A DNA stretch of 64,000 nucleotides from Sulfitobacter dubius (GTDB lineage Bacteria; Pseudomonadota; Alphaproteobacteria; Rhodobacterales; Rhodobacteraceae): assembly GCF_900113435.1 (NCBI RefSeq), contig NZ_FOPG01000002.1, positions 124,001-188,000 on the forward strand, in the 5' to 3' direction. Made by a program: the position numbers and the translations under genes. The notes under the pieces were generated by a model. That model saw only the letters and a list, made by a program, of their open reading frames with translations. It was not told the DNA's origin and ran no database searches. This document shows, in pieces, positions 9,201 to 17,523 of this stretch (its first letter is position 1; every line of letters begins with the position of its first letter).

Positions 9201-9617
9201 ATGGCCCTCAAGAAAACCGCCGCCGAAATGGTGTCCGAGGCCCGCGCCCGGATCGAAGAGATCGACAGCACTGAGGCCATCGCCATGCTGGACGACGAGA
9301 ATGTGCAATTCGTTGACCTGCGTGACCCCCGCGAACGCGAGCGTACCGGGTTCATCCCCGGTGCCTTCCACTGCCCGCGCGGGATGTTGGAGTTTTGGGT
9401 CGACCCCGACAGCCCCTATTTCAAAGAGGTCTTTGCCCAAGACAAGAAGTTCATCTTTCACTGCGCCTCTGGCTGGCGCTCGGCCATCTCGGTCGCGACG
9501 TTGCAAGATATGGGCTTTGACGCCGCACATCTGAAGGACGGTTTCGGCGGATGGGAAAAAGCGGGCGGCCCAAAAGAGGGCGGCCCAGAAGCAGGCGGAA
9601 AGGCTGAGAAGGCCTGA
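9201..9617 (+). CDS. Single-domain rhodanese-like protein
   Basis: The 138-residue cytoplasmic protein carries one rhodanese domain with DLRDPRERERTGFIPGA and active-site loop CASGWRS (Cys88). It can be expected to carry persulfide sulfur; the acceptor is unknown. A flexible Gly/Lys/Glu-rich tail (GGPKEGGPEAGGKAEKA) follows the domain. It lies 13 bases after the transglycosylase and has its own AAGGAG. The RidA and selenouridine synthase genes follow on the same strand. Confidence 0.9.
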   Translation: MALKKTAAEMVSEARARIEEIDSTEAIAMLDDENVQFVDLRDPRERERTGFIPGAFHCPRGMLEFWVDPDSPYFKEVFAQDKKFIFHCASGWRSAISVATLQDMGFDAAHLKDGFGGWEKAGGPKEGGPEAGGKAEKA

Positions 9618-9688
9618 TACGCGGCCTTTGATCTGGCCTCCCTCACGCAAAGCTGCCACAAGTTTTGCAACGTCAAAGGAGAGACAGA

Positions 9689-10039
9689 ATGACCGAGATC
9701 AAACGCCATCACACCAACACCCGCATGAGCCAAATCGTCGAGCATGGCGATGTGATCTACCTTGCCGGTCAGGTCGGCACGGCGGGTGCGGATGTGGCGC
9801 AGCAGACCCAAGATTGCCTTGATAAGGTCGACGCCCTGCTGGCCGAAGTCGGCAGCGACAAGACCCGAATCCTGCAATCGACCATCTGGCTGGCCGACAT
9901 GGCCGATTTCGCGGCGATGAACGCCGTTTGGGACGCTTGGGTGCCCGAAGGCAACGCCCCCGCACGCGCCTGTGGCGAATCCAAACTCGCAACGCCGGAA
10001 TATCTGGTCGAAGTGCTGGTGATCGCGGCCAAGGCCTGA
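9689..10039 (+). CDS. RidA family protein (enamine/imine deaminase)
   Basis: The 116-residue protein matches YjgF/YER057c/UK114. It has YLAGQVGTAGADVAQQTQDCL near the N-terminus and NAPARACGESKLATPEYLVEV, where the conserved arginine (Arg in PARAC) binds the carboxylate of 2-aminoacrylate-type intermediates. It is likely to hydrolyse reactive enamines released by PLP enzymes. I chose the ATG at 9689 because AAAGGAGA precedes it by a proper spacing; an upstream in-frame ATG at 9665 lacks this. Confidence 0.9.
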   Translation: MTEIKRHHTNTRMSQIVEHGDVIYLAGQVGTAGADVAQQTQDCLDKVDALLAEVGSDKTRILQSTIWLADMADFAAMNAVWDAWVPEGNAPARACGESKLATPEYLVEVLVIAAKA

Positions 10040-10093
10040 GCCATTGCCCTGCGTCCTGTCACGGGGCGCGAGGCTTTTGCCGGACCCCTGAAT

Positions 10094-11149
10094 ATGACTC
10101 CCTGCACCCTCACCGCTCTGTCGAACCTTGCCACGCTGAACGTCGACACGATCATCGACGTGCGCGCGCCAATGGAGTTTGCCGAGGATCACCTGCCCGG
10201 CGCAATTAATCTGCCCGTGCTGTCGGATGCAGAGCGGGCCGAGGTCGGCACGATTTACAAACAAGTCAGCCCCTTTGACGCTCGCAAGATCGGTGGGGCA
10301 CTGGTGGCGCAGAACACGGGCCACCATTTACAAACCGCACTGGCAGACAAAGACGGCGGCTGGCAACCGCTGGTCTATTGCTGGCGCGGGGGGCAGCGGT
10401 CGGGGGCGTTCTCGACGATCCTCGATCAGGTCGGCTGGCGTGTGCAACTTCTGCGCGGCGGCTATCGCAGCTATCGGCGCTTGGTGGTCGCGGCGCTCTA
10501 CGACACGTCCCTTCCGCATCGGCTGATGCTGATCGAAGGCGGCACCGGCACGGCCAAGACGCGGCTGCTGCATCATCTGGCGCAGGCGGGCGCGCAGGTG
10601 CTTGACCTCGAAGGGCTGGCACAACATCGCGGGTCGCTGTTTGGCGCGGTGGACGGCGGCCAACCGCATCAGAAAATGTTTGAGACACGTTTGGCTCAAG
10701 CGCTAGCCCCGCTTGATCCCGCGCAGGTAACTTGGGTCGAGGCGGAAAGCAGCAAGATCGGTGGCATTACCCTGCCTCCCGCGCTCTGGGCTGCGATGCT
10801 CGCCGCACCTCGGGTCGAGATCGCCGCCCCCTTGGCCGCACGGGCGCATTTCCTCTGTCGCGCCTATGACGATCTGACGACGGACCCTGCTTTGCTCGAA
10901 GACCGTATCGACAAGCTGCGCCCCTATCACAGCGCAGAGACCATCGCGGCATGGCAGACCCAGGCCCGCACGGGCGATTGGGCCATGCTTGCCGAAGGTC
11001 TGATTGGTCAACATTACGACCCGCGCTATGCCAAAGCCGCCAGCCGCAATCCCGCGCCGATAGAGCGGTTGGTGCTCGACACACTCGACGATACCCCCTT
11101 GGCCGAGACCGCCGCCGCGCTGAACGCCCGGTTTACGTCAGGCGCATAG
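10094..11149 (+). CDS. mnmH: tRNA 2-selenouridine synthase (MnmH/SelU)
   Basis: The 351-residue protein replaces the sulfur of 2-thiouridine at the tRNA wobble position with selenium, through a geranylated intermediate, using selenophosphate. The N-terminal rhodanese domain shows IDVRAPMEFAEDHLPGA and active Cys96 in VYCWRGGQRSG. The C-terminal P-loop domain starts with GGTGTAKT (149-156), for geranyl diphosphate handling. The 3' end overlaps the convergent selD by 17 bases; SelD makes the selenophosphate it needs. Confidence 0.94.
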   Translation: MTPCTLTALSNLATLNVDTIIDVRAPMEFAEDHLPGAINLPVLSDAERAEVGTIYKQVSPFDARKIGGALVAQNTGHHLQTALADKDGGWQPLVYCWRGGQRSGAFSTILDQVGWRVQLLRGGYRSYRRLVVAALYDTSLPHRLMLIEGGTGTAKTRLLHHLAQAGAQVLDLEGLAQHRGSLFGAVDGGQPHQKMFETRLAQALAPLDPAQVTWVEAESSKIGGITLPPALWAAMLAAPRVEIAAPLAARAHFLCRAYDDLTTDPALLEDRIDKLRPYHSAETIAAWQTQARTGDWAMLAEGLIGQHYDPRYAKAASRNPAPIERLVLDTLDDTPLAETAAALNARFTSGA

Positions 11150-13304
11150 AGGGGGCACCGGCCTCTAGGCGACCGATGATATGGCCCGTGAGCCCCGCCT
11201 CTTCCAGCTGCGCCTGCGCCACGTTTGCCGCCGCCTCTGGCAAGGCCGCCAGCAGCCCCCCGGCAGTCTGTGGGTCGTGGAAAAGCGGGTTCACCGGGCC
11301 TGCGGTCTCTATCGGAGCATCGGCCTGATTGACCGGTAAAAGCGACGATGCCACCCCCCGATCCGACAGCGCCTGCGCGCCGGGATAGAGCGGGACCGCT
11401 TTGCTCCAAAGCTCGGCCGCCAGTCCGGACGCCCGGCAGATCGCCTGCACATGACCGGCAAGGCCAAAGCCTGTCACATCTGTCATCGCATGAGCGCTTG
11501 CCAAAATCTCTGCCTCTCGCACCTGCGGCGTGGCCATCGTACCAAGCGCGTCGGCCACCATCCGCCCCGGCGCGCTGCCCGCCATATGTCCGGCAAGGAT
11601 CACGCCCGATCCGATGGACCGGGTGAGCAAAAGCACATCCCCCGGCTGCGCGCCGCCGACACCGATGGGCATGTCCTCCCGCGTGCCGGTGACCGTAAAT
11701 CCTATGGTCAGTTCCGCGCCCATGGTGGTGTGCCCGCCCACAATCTGCGCGCCTGCTGCCGCCATCACGTCCTGCGCGGCCGCCGCGATCTCTCGCAACG
11801 TGCGGGCCTGCAATGCGGGCGACATGCGCGGGATGATGATCGAGCTCAGCGCCACCTGCGGTTTGGCTCCCATCGCCCAAACATCGCCCAAGGCATGAAC
11901 CGCCGCGATCCGCGTCATCAGCGCCGAATCTTCGATAAAGCCGCGCAGGTGATCCGTGCTCATCACCTGAAAGCCGCCGCCCGGCTGCCGTAGGATGGCC
12001 GCGTCATCGCCCGCCCCGGTGATGACATCGCCAGAAACCGGCGGTTGCACCTCGGCCAAAAGGTCTCCTAGCACAGCGCCGCCCACCTTTGCGCCGCAAC
12101 CGCCACAAAGCGGCTTGCCTGCCAGCGCTTCCTGTACGCCAGATGCCGCCGGACTAGTCAGCGCGGGGCCTATCATCTCAGGCAAGTCGTCAAGCTGATC
12201 CATGAACTTGCGATCAATGCGGTCCTTCCACTGCCAAAGCAACGCGCCGCCAAGGGCCAGCCCGTTTCGCTCAGCCACGGCGGATTTTCCACCCAGCGAG
12301 ATCAGCTTGAGGTAATGTTTCTGCGGTTTGAACACCCGCCGTGCCCCGCCGCTTAGCGCAGCGCGCAGGTTATCATGCAGCACCGGCGCTGCCCGCACGG
12401 CAAAAACCCCAGCCTTGGGGCGCGGCGTGGCCTCCATATGCGCACAGTCGCCCACGGCGAAGAGTGCGTCGTCATACACGACACCCAAGTCTGCCCCGAC
12501 ACGGATGAACCCCTGATGAAGCGGCAGATCAGTCTGTGCGAGCCAGCCATGCGGCACCGCCCCTGCAGCGCCCACACAAAGCGCAGCCGGGATCGACGCG
12601 GCCCCGTCCAAGATGACCGCCCTATCGGTGATCCGCGCCACTTTGGCATTCAGCGTGAGACCTACCCCCAAGTCCTCCATGCGGCGTCGGACCATCGCCT
12701 CGGTCCGACGGGCCATGCCGGAAAGCTGTGGCCCGTGTTCCACCACCGTCACGGCAGGCTGCACACCCGCTTGGCGCAGCGCAAAAGCCATCGCCATGGC
12801 AAGCTCACAACCCGCCACACCGCCGCCAAGCACCGCCACCTCGGGCGGCTGTTCGCCCGCCTTGACCGCTGCCAGAAACTCACGCCAGCGCGCGGCATAG
12901 ACATCAAGTGGTTTGGCCCCGACCGCGTAGTCGGCAAATCCCGGCAAGTCCATCTTGGCCGTGATCCCTATGTCGATCGAAGCCACGTCATAGGCTACGG
13001 CCCCCCGCCCTTCGACCGTGATCTCCCGCGCCGCGCGGTCGATGCCGGTCGCCGCCTCAAGGATCAGCCGCGCCCCGGCGTGGCGGCACAGGCGCATCAG
13101 GTCGATCTCCAACTCATCCCGCCCGTAGTGCCCGGCGATATGACCGGGCAGCATGCCGGTATAAGGCGCGGTGGGGCCGGGATTGATGACCGTCAGCCGC
13201 GCGCCGGGCAGCGGGTCCATCCCCCATTTGCGCAGCACGAGGGCATGGGCATGGCCACCGCCCACCAGCACCAGATCCCGCGTCAGGGGCAGATCGCTTT
13301 GCAC
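11133..13304 (-). CDS. selD: Fusion: NDH-like FAD/NAD(P) oxidoreductase plus selenide, water dikinase
   Basis: The 723-residue protein has two parts. Residues 1 to about 385 form a pyridine nucleotide-disulfide oxidoreductase-like module with FAD motif GGGHAH (15-20), NAD motif GGGVAG (160-165) and FAVGDCAHM near 282-290. Residues about 395-723 form SelD, with GGCGAKV giving catalytic Cys403 and Lys406, and the ATP-binding core (GAGDDAAIL, TDHLRGFIED, GGHTTMGAEL). SelD makes selenophosphate from selenide and ATP. The flavin domain may reduce or deliver the selenium species (inference). The catalytic residue is Cys, not Sec. It converges on mnmH. Confidence 0.94.
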   Translation of the reverse strand: MQSDLPLTRDLVLVGGGHAHALVLRKWGMDPLPGARLTVINPGPTAPYTGMLPGHIAGHYGRDELEIDLMRLCRHAGARLILEAATGIDRAAREITVEGRGAVAYDVASIDIGITAKMDLPGFADYAVGAKPLDVYAARWREFLAAVKAGEQPPEVAVLGGGVAGCELAMAMAFALRQAGVQPAVTVVEHGPQLSGMARRTEAMVRRRMEDLGVGLTLNAKVARITDRAVILDGAASIPAALCVGAAGAVPHGWLAQTDLPLHQGFIRVGADLGVVYDDALFAVGDCAHMEATPRPKAGVFAVRAAPVLHDNLRAALSGGARRVFKPQKHYLKLISLGGKSAVAERNGLALGGALLWQWKDRIDRKFMDQLDDLPEMIGPALTSPAASGVQEALAGKPLCGGCGAKVGGAVLGDLLAEVQPPVSGDVITGAGDDAAILRQPGGGFQVMSTDHLRGFIEDSALMTRIAAVHALGDVWAMGAKPQVALSSIIIPRMSPALQARTLREIAAAAQDVMAAAGAQIVGGHTTMGAELTIGFTVTGTREDMPIGVGGAQPGDVLLLTRSIGSGVILAGHMAGSAPGRMVADALGTMATPQVREAEILASAHAMTDVTGFGLAGHVQAICRASGLAAELWSKAVPLYPGAQALSDRGVASSLLPVNQADAPIETAGPVNPLFHDPQTAGGLLAALPEAAANVAQAQLEEAGLTGHIIGRLEAGAPSMRLT

Positions 13305-13594
13305 CAGATTGCCTCACTCTCTCTTTTTGCCTCGGTCATAGCTAACCGAAGCCGCTCGGCCGCGCCATTGGCCTGACCGAGATGTGAGCGGATCGGACCA
13401 GAGCTAAAATGGCACTTCCCCGCCCATTCGGGCCTCCAAACCCGCCAAACAGGTAAAAAGGGTGACAATTCACCCCAAAACCCCCATGTACATTCCATCC
13501 CCGACCCTCTACCGACGGTCGGATTCCTTTGCCGTGGCTGGTAGCACCCCACGTGCCCGCCCCCCGCACAAACGTTCAAGACAGGACAGCCTTC
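13305..13594. other. Divergent intergenic region selD / helicase with hairpins
   Basis: This 290-base gap holds the promoters of two divergent genes. A perfect hairpin (GGGTGA-CAAT-TCACCC) lies at 13460-13475. A second short stem (CCGAC-G-GTCGG) lies near 13513-13523, and a CACGTG palindrome occurs near 13551. The last 80 bases before the helicase start look like a structured 5' leader. No known riboswitch class was recognised. Confidence 0.4.
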
Positions 13595-15688
13595 GTGATC
13601 CAGACTATTGCCGATGCCCTTGCCCAACAGGGTTATGAAACACTTACCGCCGTTCAGGAGGCCGTCACAGACCCTGCGCTGAATGATCAAGACCTTCTGG
13701 TTTCGGCCCAAACCGGGTCCGGCAAGACGGTGGGCTTTGGCCTTGCCATCGCGCCAACACTCTTGGGCGACGACACCCATTTCGGCCAAGCAGGCGCACC
13801 GCTGGCGCTGATCATCGCCCCCACACGCGAATTGGCGATGCAGGTCAGCCGCGAATTGACGTGGCTTTACGGCAAAGCGGGCGCAGTGGTTACCACCTGC
13901 GTCGGCGGTATGGACACCCGGACCGAGCGCCGCGCGCTGGACCGTGGCGCGCATATCGTCGTCGCCACGCCGGGCCGCCTGTGTGACCACATCAAACGCA
14001 ACAACATCAACCTCGACGCGATCCGCGCCGTGGTGCTGGACGAAGCGGATGAGATGCTCGACCTCGGTTTTCGCGAAGACCTTGAGTTCATCCTCTCCGA
14101 ATCCCCCGAAGAGCGCCGCACGCTGTTGTTCTCGGCCACTGTGCCCGCCGCCATCGCCAAGCTGGCGAAGTCCTACCAGCGCGATGCGCAGCGCATCACC
14201 ACTGTGAGCGAAGCCAAACAGCACAGCGACATCGAATACCGCGCGCTGAACGTGCACCCACGCGACATTGAAAATGCCATCATCAACGTGCTGCGCTTTT
14301 ACGAGGCCAAAAACGCCATCGTGTTCTGCAACACCCGCGCCGCCGTGGCGCGTCTGACCACGCGCTTTACCAACCGGGGGTTTTCGGTCGTGGCGCTGTC
14401 GGGTGAGTTGACGCAATCCGAGCGGACCAACGCGCTGCAAGCGCTGCGCGACGGGCGTGCGCGGGTCTGTATCGCCACCGATGTCGCCGCCCGCGGCATC
14501 GACCTGCCGAACCTTGAACTGGTGATCCACGCCGATCTGCCCAGCAACTCCGACACGCTGCTGCACCGTTCGGGCCGCACAGGCCGCGCCGGGCGCAAGG
14601 GTGTTTCCGCGCTGATCGTGCCTGCGAAACTGCGCAGCAAGGCGAACCGTCTGATCGGTGGCGCGAAGCTGAAAGTGGAATGGGCGGCACCGCCCTCCGC
14701 CACCGAAGTCAACGCCGCAGACGAAGCCCGCCTGCTGGCCGATTCCGCATGGTCCGACCCGATCCCGGAAGACGCCGAAGGGTTTGTCGCCAATCTGGTC
14801 GAGCAATTCTCGGCAGAGCAACTCGCCACCGCCTTCGTTAACCTCTACCGCGCCCGCCAATCCGCGCCGGAAGAGCTGGCCGAACCCGGTGCGCCCGGCG
14901 ACGACAAACCGCGCCCGGCCTTTGGCAAGTCGGTCTGGTTCTCGATCTCGACCGGCCGCAACGACGGGGCCGAGCCGCGCACGCTGCTGCCGATGCTGTG
15001 CCGTCGCGGCGACCTGACCAAAGACGATATCGGCGCGATCCGTGTGCAGGGCAGCCATAGCTTTGTCGAAGTACTGGAAACCTCTGTTCCCGGTCTGCTG
15101 AGCGCACTTGGCGGCGACATGAAGCTGGAAGAAGGCGCGGTGCTGACGCAGCTCGACAAAGCCCCCGATCTGGCCCGTGGTCCGAAACCGGGCGGCAACC
15201 GTGGCCCCAAGCCGGGTGGCGGCTACAAGGGTGATCGCGACCGTGGCCCGCGCCCGCCGCGTGATAACTACGATCCCGATGCCGCCCCCGCCCCCCGGAA
15301 ACCCCGCGCCAAAGCGGCGGATGGCCCCGGTGCGGCGTCGTTCGACAAGCCGAAATACGACAAGCCCAAGTTCGACAAACCGCGCGCACCCAAGGGCGAG
15401 CGCCCGCCAAAGTCCCACAAGACCGAGCGCAGCCCGATGAAGCCCGGCGCCACGCCCAAGCCAAAGTCTGGCGGCGAAACCACCGCCAAGCCCAAGGCGA
15501 AAGCGGTGTGGAAAAAAGAAAAGCCCGCAGGCGACGCACCGCGCAAAGGCAAGGGCAAGCCGACCTCCTCGGCCACCACGCCCGGCGGAGAGAAGTCGTA
15601 CAAACGGGCGTCCGACCCGTCCAAACGCTTCACCCCGCCGAATAAGATCGGCAAGCAGGGCGGCAAGGGCGGCCCGAAATCGAAATAA
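13595..15688 (+). CDS. DEAD-box RNA helicase with DbpA-like domain and long basic tail
   Basis: The product is 697 residues from the proposed GTG start. Helicase motifs are AQTGSGKT (38-45), PTREL (76-80), TPGR, DEAD (149-152), SAT (180-182), then ATDVAARGID and HRSGRTGRAG. Near 440-520 lies a DbpA-type RNA-binding fold (WFSISTGRNDG...DIGAIRV...SFVEV). The final 170 residues are low complexity, rich in Lys, Pro, Gly and Arg, with repeated DKPK[YF]. A role in ribosome assembly or cold adaptation is likely. The start is uncertain: GTG at 13595 gives MIQTIADALAQQGY, but an in-frame ATG at 13529 would add 22 residues. Confidence 0.92.
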   Translation: MIQTIADALAQQGYETLTAVQEAVTDPALNDQDLLVSAQTGSGKTVGFGLAIAPTLLGDDTHFGQAGAPLALIIAPTRELAMQVSRELTWLYGKAGAVVTTCVGGMDTRTERRALDRGAHIVVATPGRLCDHIKRNNINLDAIRAVVLDEADEMLDLGFREDLEFILSESPEERRTLLFSATVPAAIAKLAKSYQRDAQRITTVSEAKQHSDIEYRALNVHPRDIENAIINVLRFYEAKNAIVFCNTRAAVARLTTRFTNRGFSVVALSGELTQSERTNALQALRDGRARVCIATDVAARGIDLPNLELVIHADLPSNSDTLLHRSGRTGRAGRKGVSALIVPAKLRSKANRLIGGAKLKVEWAAPPSATEVNAADEARLLADSAWSDPIPEDAEGFVANLVEQFSAEQLATAFVNLYRARQSAPEELAEPGAPGDDKPRPAFGKSVWFSISTGRNDGAEPRTLLPMLCRRGDLTKDDIGAIRVQGSHSFVEVLETSVPGLLSALGGDMKLEEGAVLTQLDKAPDLARGPKPGGNRGPKPGGGYKGDRDRGPRPPRDNYDPDAAPAPRKPRAKAADGPGAASFDKPKYDKPKFDKPRAPKGERPPKSHKTERSPMKPGATPKPKSGGETTAKPKAKAVWKKEKPAGDAPRKGKGKPTSSATTPGGEKSYKRASDPSKRFTPPNKIGKQGGKGGPKSK

Positions 15689-15690
15689 GA

Positions 15691-15722
15691 CAAAACGCCG
15701 GGGCATCACCCCGGCGTTTTTG
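15691..15722 (+). terminator. Rho-independent terminator of the helicase gene
   Basis: A strong GC-rich hairpin (AACGCCGGGG pairing with CCCCGGCGTT around a short loop) starts five bases after the stop codon. It is flanked by A- and T-runs (CAAAACG before, GTTTTTG after), so it may work in both directions. Confidence 0.9.
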
Positions 15723-15731
15723 CATAAGGCC

Positions 15732-15778
15732 CCGGACTCTTTAAAAAAGTCCGGCCCGATTTCTTTGAAAGAAATCGG
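15732..15778. repeat. Two adjacent perfect hairpins, REP-like
   Basis: Hairpin A pairs 15732-15738 (CCGGACT) with 15748-15754. Hairpin B pairs 15756-15766 (CCGATTTCTTT) with 15768-15778, an 11-base perfect arm around one base. They are one base apart, after the helicase terminator. No second copy was seen in the window. Confidence 0.7.
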
Positions 15779-15786
15779 CGCCCACA

Positions 15787-15816
15787 GCTGGCCTTAAGGA
15801 ACAAACCCAACTGGCA
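15787..15816 (+). promoter_or_regulatory. Candidate operator upstream of tpa (GCTGGCCTTA-N14-CTGGCA)
   Basis: GCTGGCCTTA (15787-15796) is followed after 14 bases by CTGGCA (15811-15816), about 100 bases before the tpa start. The same two blocks, with 13 bases between, occur on the minus strand at 20158-20130 beside the MocR-type regulator gene. The CTGG-containing direct-repeat form recalls sites I remember for the taurine regulator TauR, but that comparison is from memory. Binding is inferred. Confidence 0.5.
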
Positions 15817-15918
15817 CTACTTGCGGTGCGAATTTCGCGGTGATGTGTTACGCACATTCCCCGCCTCTGCGCGGGCTTCATTCGTGGGTTCGCCCACCCG
15901 CACAGAAAGGTTTGCCCC

Positions 15919-17316
15919 ATGGACGGCAATTTTAACGAGAACGACATCTCCCGCGTTGTCGAAGCCGACCGCGCGCATATCTGGCATCACCTGAGCCAGC
16001 ACAAACCCTATGAAACGACCGACCCACGCATCATTGTCGAAGGCAAGGGCATGCGTGTCTGGGACCAAAAGGGCAAAGAGCACCTTGATGCCGTGTCCGG
16101 TGGTGTCTGGACGGTCAACGTGGGCTATGGCCGCGAAAGCATCGCCAATGCCGTGCGCGACCAGCTGATCAAGCTGAACTATTTCGCCGGGTCCGCAGGC
16201 TCGATCCCCGGCTCTCATTTCGCCGAGAAACTGCTGGATAAGATGCCGGGTCTCGACCGCGTCTACTATTGCAACTCCGGCTCCGAGGCGAATGAGAAAG
16301 CCTTCAAAATGGTGCGCCAGATTGCGCACAAACGCTATGGCGGCAAGAAGCACAAGATCCTCTACCGCGACCGCGACTACCACGGCACCACCCTCGGCTG
16401 CCTCTCGGCGGGCGGGCAGGACGAACGCAACGCACAATACGGCCCCTTCGCGCCGGGGTTCGTGCGGGTGCCGCACTGCCTTGAGTACCGCAGTTTTGAG
16501 CAAGACGGCGCGCCACAGGAAAACTACGGTGTCTGGGCTGCCGACCAGATCGAGAAGGTGATCCTGGCCGAAGGGCCGGAAACCGTTGGCGCGCTTTGCC
16601 TAGAGCCGGTGACCGCAGGCGGCGGCGTGATCTGTCCGCCCGATGGCTATTGGGAGCGGGTGCAAGAGATTTGCCGCAAGTATGACATCCTTCTGCATAT
16701 CGATGAGGTCGTCTGCGGCGTCGGCCGCACCGGCACATGGTTCGGCTATCAGCACTACGGCATCCAGCCAGACATGGTGACCATGGCCAAGGGCGTCGCC
16801 TCAGGCTATGCCGCCATCGCCTGTCTGGTCACCACCGACGCCGTGTTTGACATGTTCAAGGACGATGCCAGCGATCCGCTGAACTACTTCCGCGACATCT
16901 CGACCTTTGGTGGCTGCACCGCGGGGCCGACCGCGGGCATCGAGAATATGAACATCATCGAACGCGAGAACCTGTTGGAGAACACCACCAACATGGGCCA
17001 CTACATGTTGGATCAGTTGCACGCGCTTGCCGACAAACACGGAGTGATCGGCGATGTGCGCGGCAAGGGGCTGTTCCTTGGGGCGGAGCTGGTCACCGAC
17101 CGCGACAGCCGCGCCCCCATTGAAGAAAAGCGCATTCAAGCCGTCGTGGGTGACTGCATGGCCCAAGGCGTCATCATCGGTGCCACCAACCGCTCGCTGC
17201 CGGGCAAGAACAACACGCTGTGTTTCTCTCCGGCGCTGATCGCCTCACGCGATGATATTGATGAGATCATCGCCGCGGTGGATGGCGCATTGGGCCGGGT
17301 CTTCGCTTCGGCGTAA
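15919..17316 (+). CDS. tpa: Class III aminotransferase, probable taurine-pyruvate aminotransferase
   Basis: The 465-residue PLP enzyme has the taurine-pyruvate aminotransferase start pattern (DRAHIWHHLSQH, IIVEGKGMRVWD) and length. Other landmarks are YYCNSGSEANEKAFKM, LHIDEVVCGVGRTG and Schiff-base Lys291 in TMAKGVASG. Tpa moves the amino group of taurine to pyruvate, giving sulfoacetaldehyde and alanine. Substrate identity is inferred from resemblance and from the nearby TauR-like regulator and sulfite dehydrogenase; a beta-alanine or other omega-aminotransferase is possible. A UUCG-loop hairpin (15884-15897) lies in the leader, and AGAAAGG precedes the ATG. Confidence 0.75.
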   Translation: MDGNFNENDISRVVEADRAHIWHHLSQHKPYETTDPRIIVEGKGMRVWDQKGKEHLDAVSGGVWTVNVGYGRESIANAVRDQLIKLNYFAGSAGSIPGSHFAEKLLDKMPGLDRVYYCNSGSEANEKAFKMVRQIAHKRYGGKKHKILYRDRDYHGTTLGCLSAGGQDERNAQYGPFAPGFVRVPHCLEYRSFEQDGAPQENYGVWAADQIEKVILAEGPETVGALCLEPVTAGGGVICPPDGYWERVQEICRKYDILLHIDEVVCGVGRTGTWFGYQHYGIQPDMVTMAKGVASGYAAIACLVTTDAVFDMFKDDASDPLNYFRDISTFGGCTAGPTAGIENMNIIERENLLENTTNMGHYMLDQLHALADKHGVIGDVRGKGLFLGAELVTDRDSRAPIEEKRIQAVVGDCMAQGVIIGATNRSLPGKNNTLCFSPALIASRDDIDEIIAAVDGALGRVFASA

Positions 17317-17340
17317 AACCGCGCCTTCAGGCGCGCGACA

Positions 17341-17367
17341 GGCAGCATCGGTTGACCCGGTGCTGCC
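17341..17367 (+). terminator. Likely terminator of tpa
   Basis: GGCAGCATCGG (17341-17351) pairs with CCGGTGCTGCC (17357-17367) with one wobble pair, 24 bases after the tpa stop. The following sequence TTCGTCTATCT is only moderately T-rich. Confidence 0.6.
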
Positions 17368-17470
17368 TTCGTCTATCTAAAACCATGTCTTGCCCGAACA
17401 TGACATCGCCTCGAAAAATTACTGCGTTTTACCGCGCTGGAAGTTTTTCTGAAAATGTATCGCTTTCGTG

Positions 17471-17496
17471 GGAACCTCTTCCAATCCCCCCGCGTT
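17471..17496 (+). promoter_or_regulatory. Candidate ECF-sigma promoter (GGAAC-N17-CGTT)
   Basis: GGAAC (17471-17475) and CGTT (17493-17496) are separated by 17 bases. This fits the alphaproteobacterial EcfG-type consensus GGAAC-N16/17-cGTT. A transcript would start near 17503, leaving a leader of about 20 bases with GGGAG before the ATG at 17524, so the position is plausible. Whether this organism has EcfG is unknown from the window. Confidence 0.45.
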
Positions 17497-17523
17497 GGCA
17501 AATGAGTAAACTGGGAGAAAGAC

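Noticed and set aside
11133-13304. Selenocysteine in SelD
   Set aside because: The catalytic position is an ordinary Cys codon (Cys403) and no in-frame UGA occurs before the stop.
13283-15709. An 808-codon open frame on the minus strand covering the whole helicase gene
   Set aside because: It is a compositional shadow of the GC-rich plus-strand helicase, which has all DEAD-box motifs. The antisense product is Gly/Arg/Val-rich with no recognisable domain.
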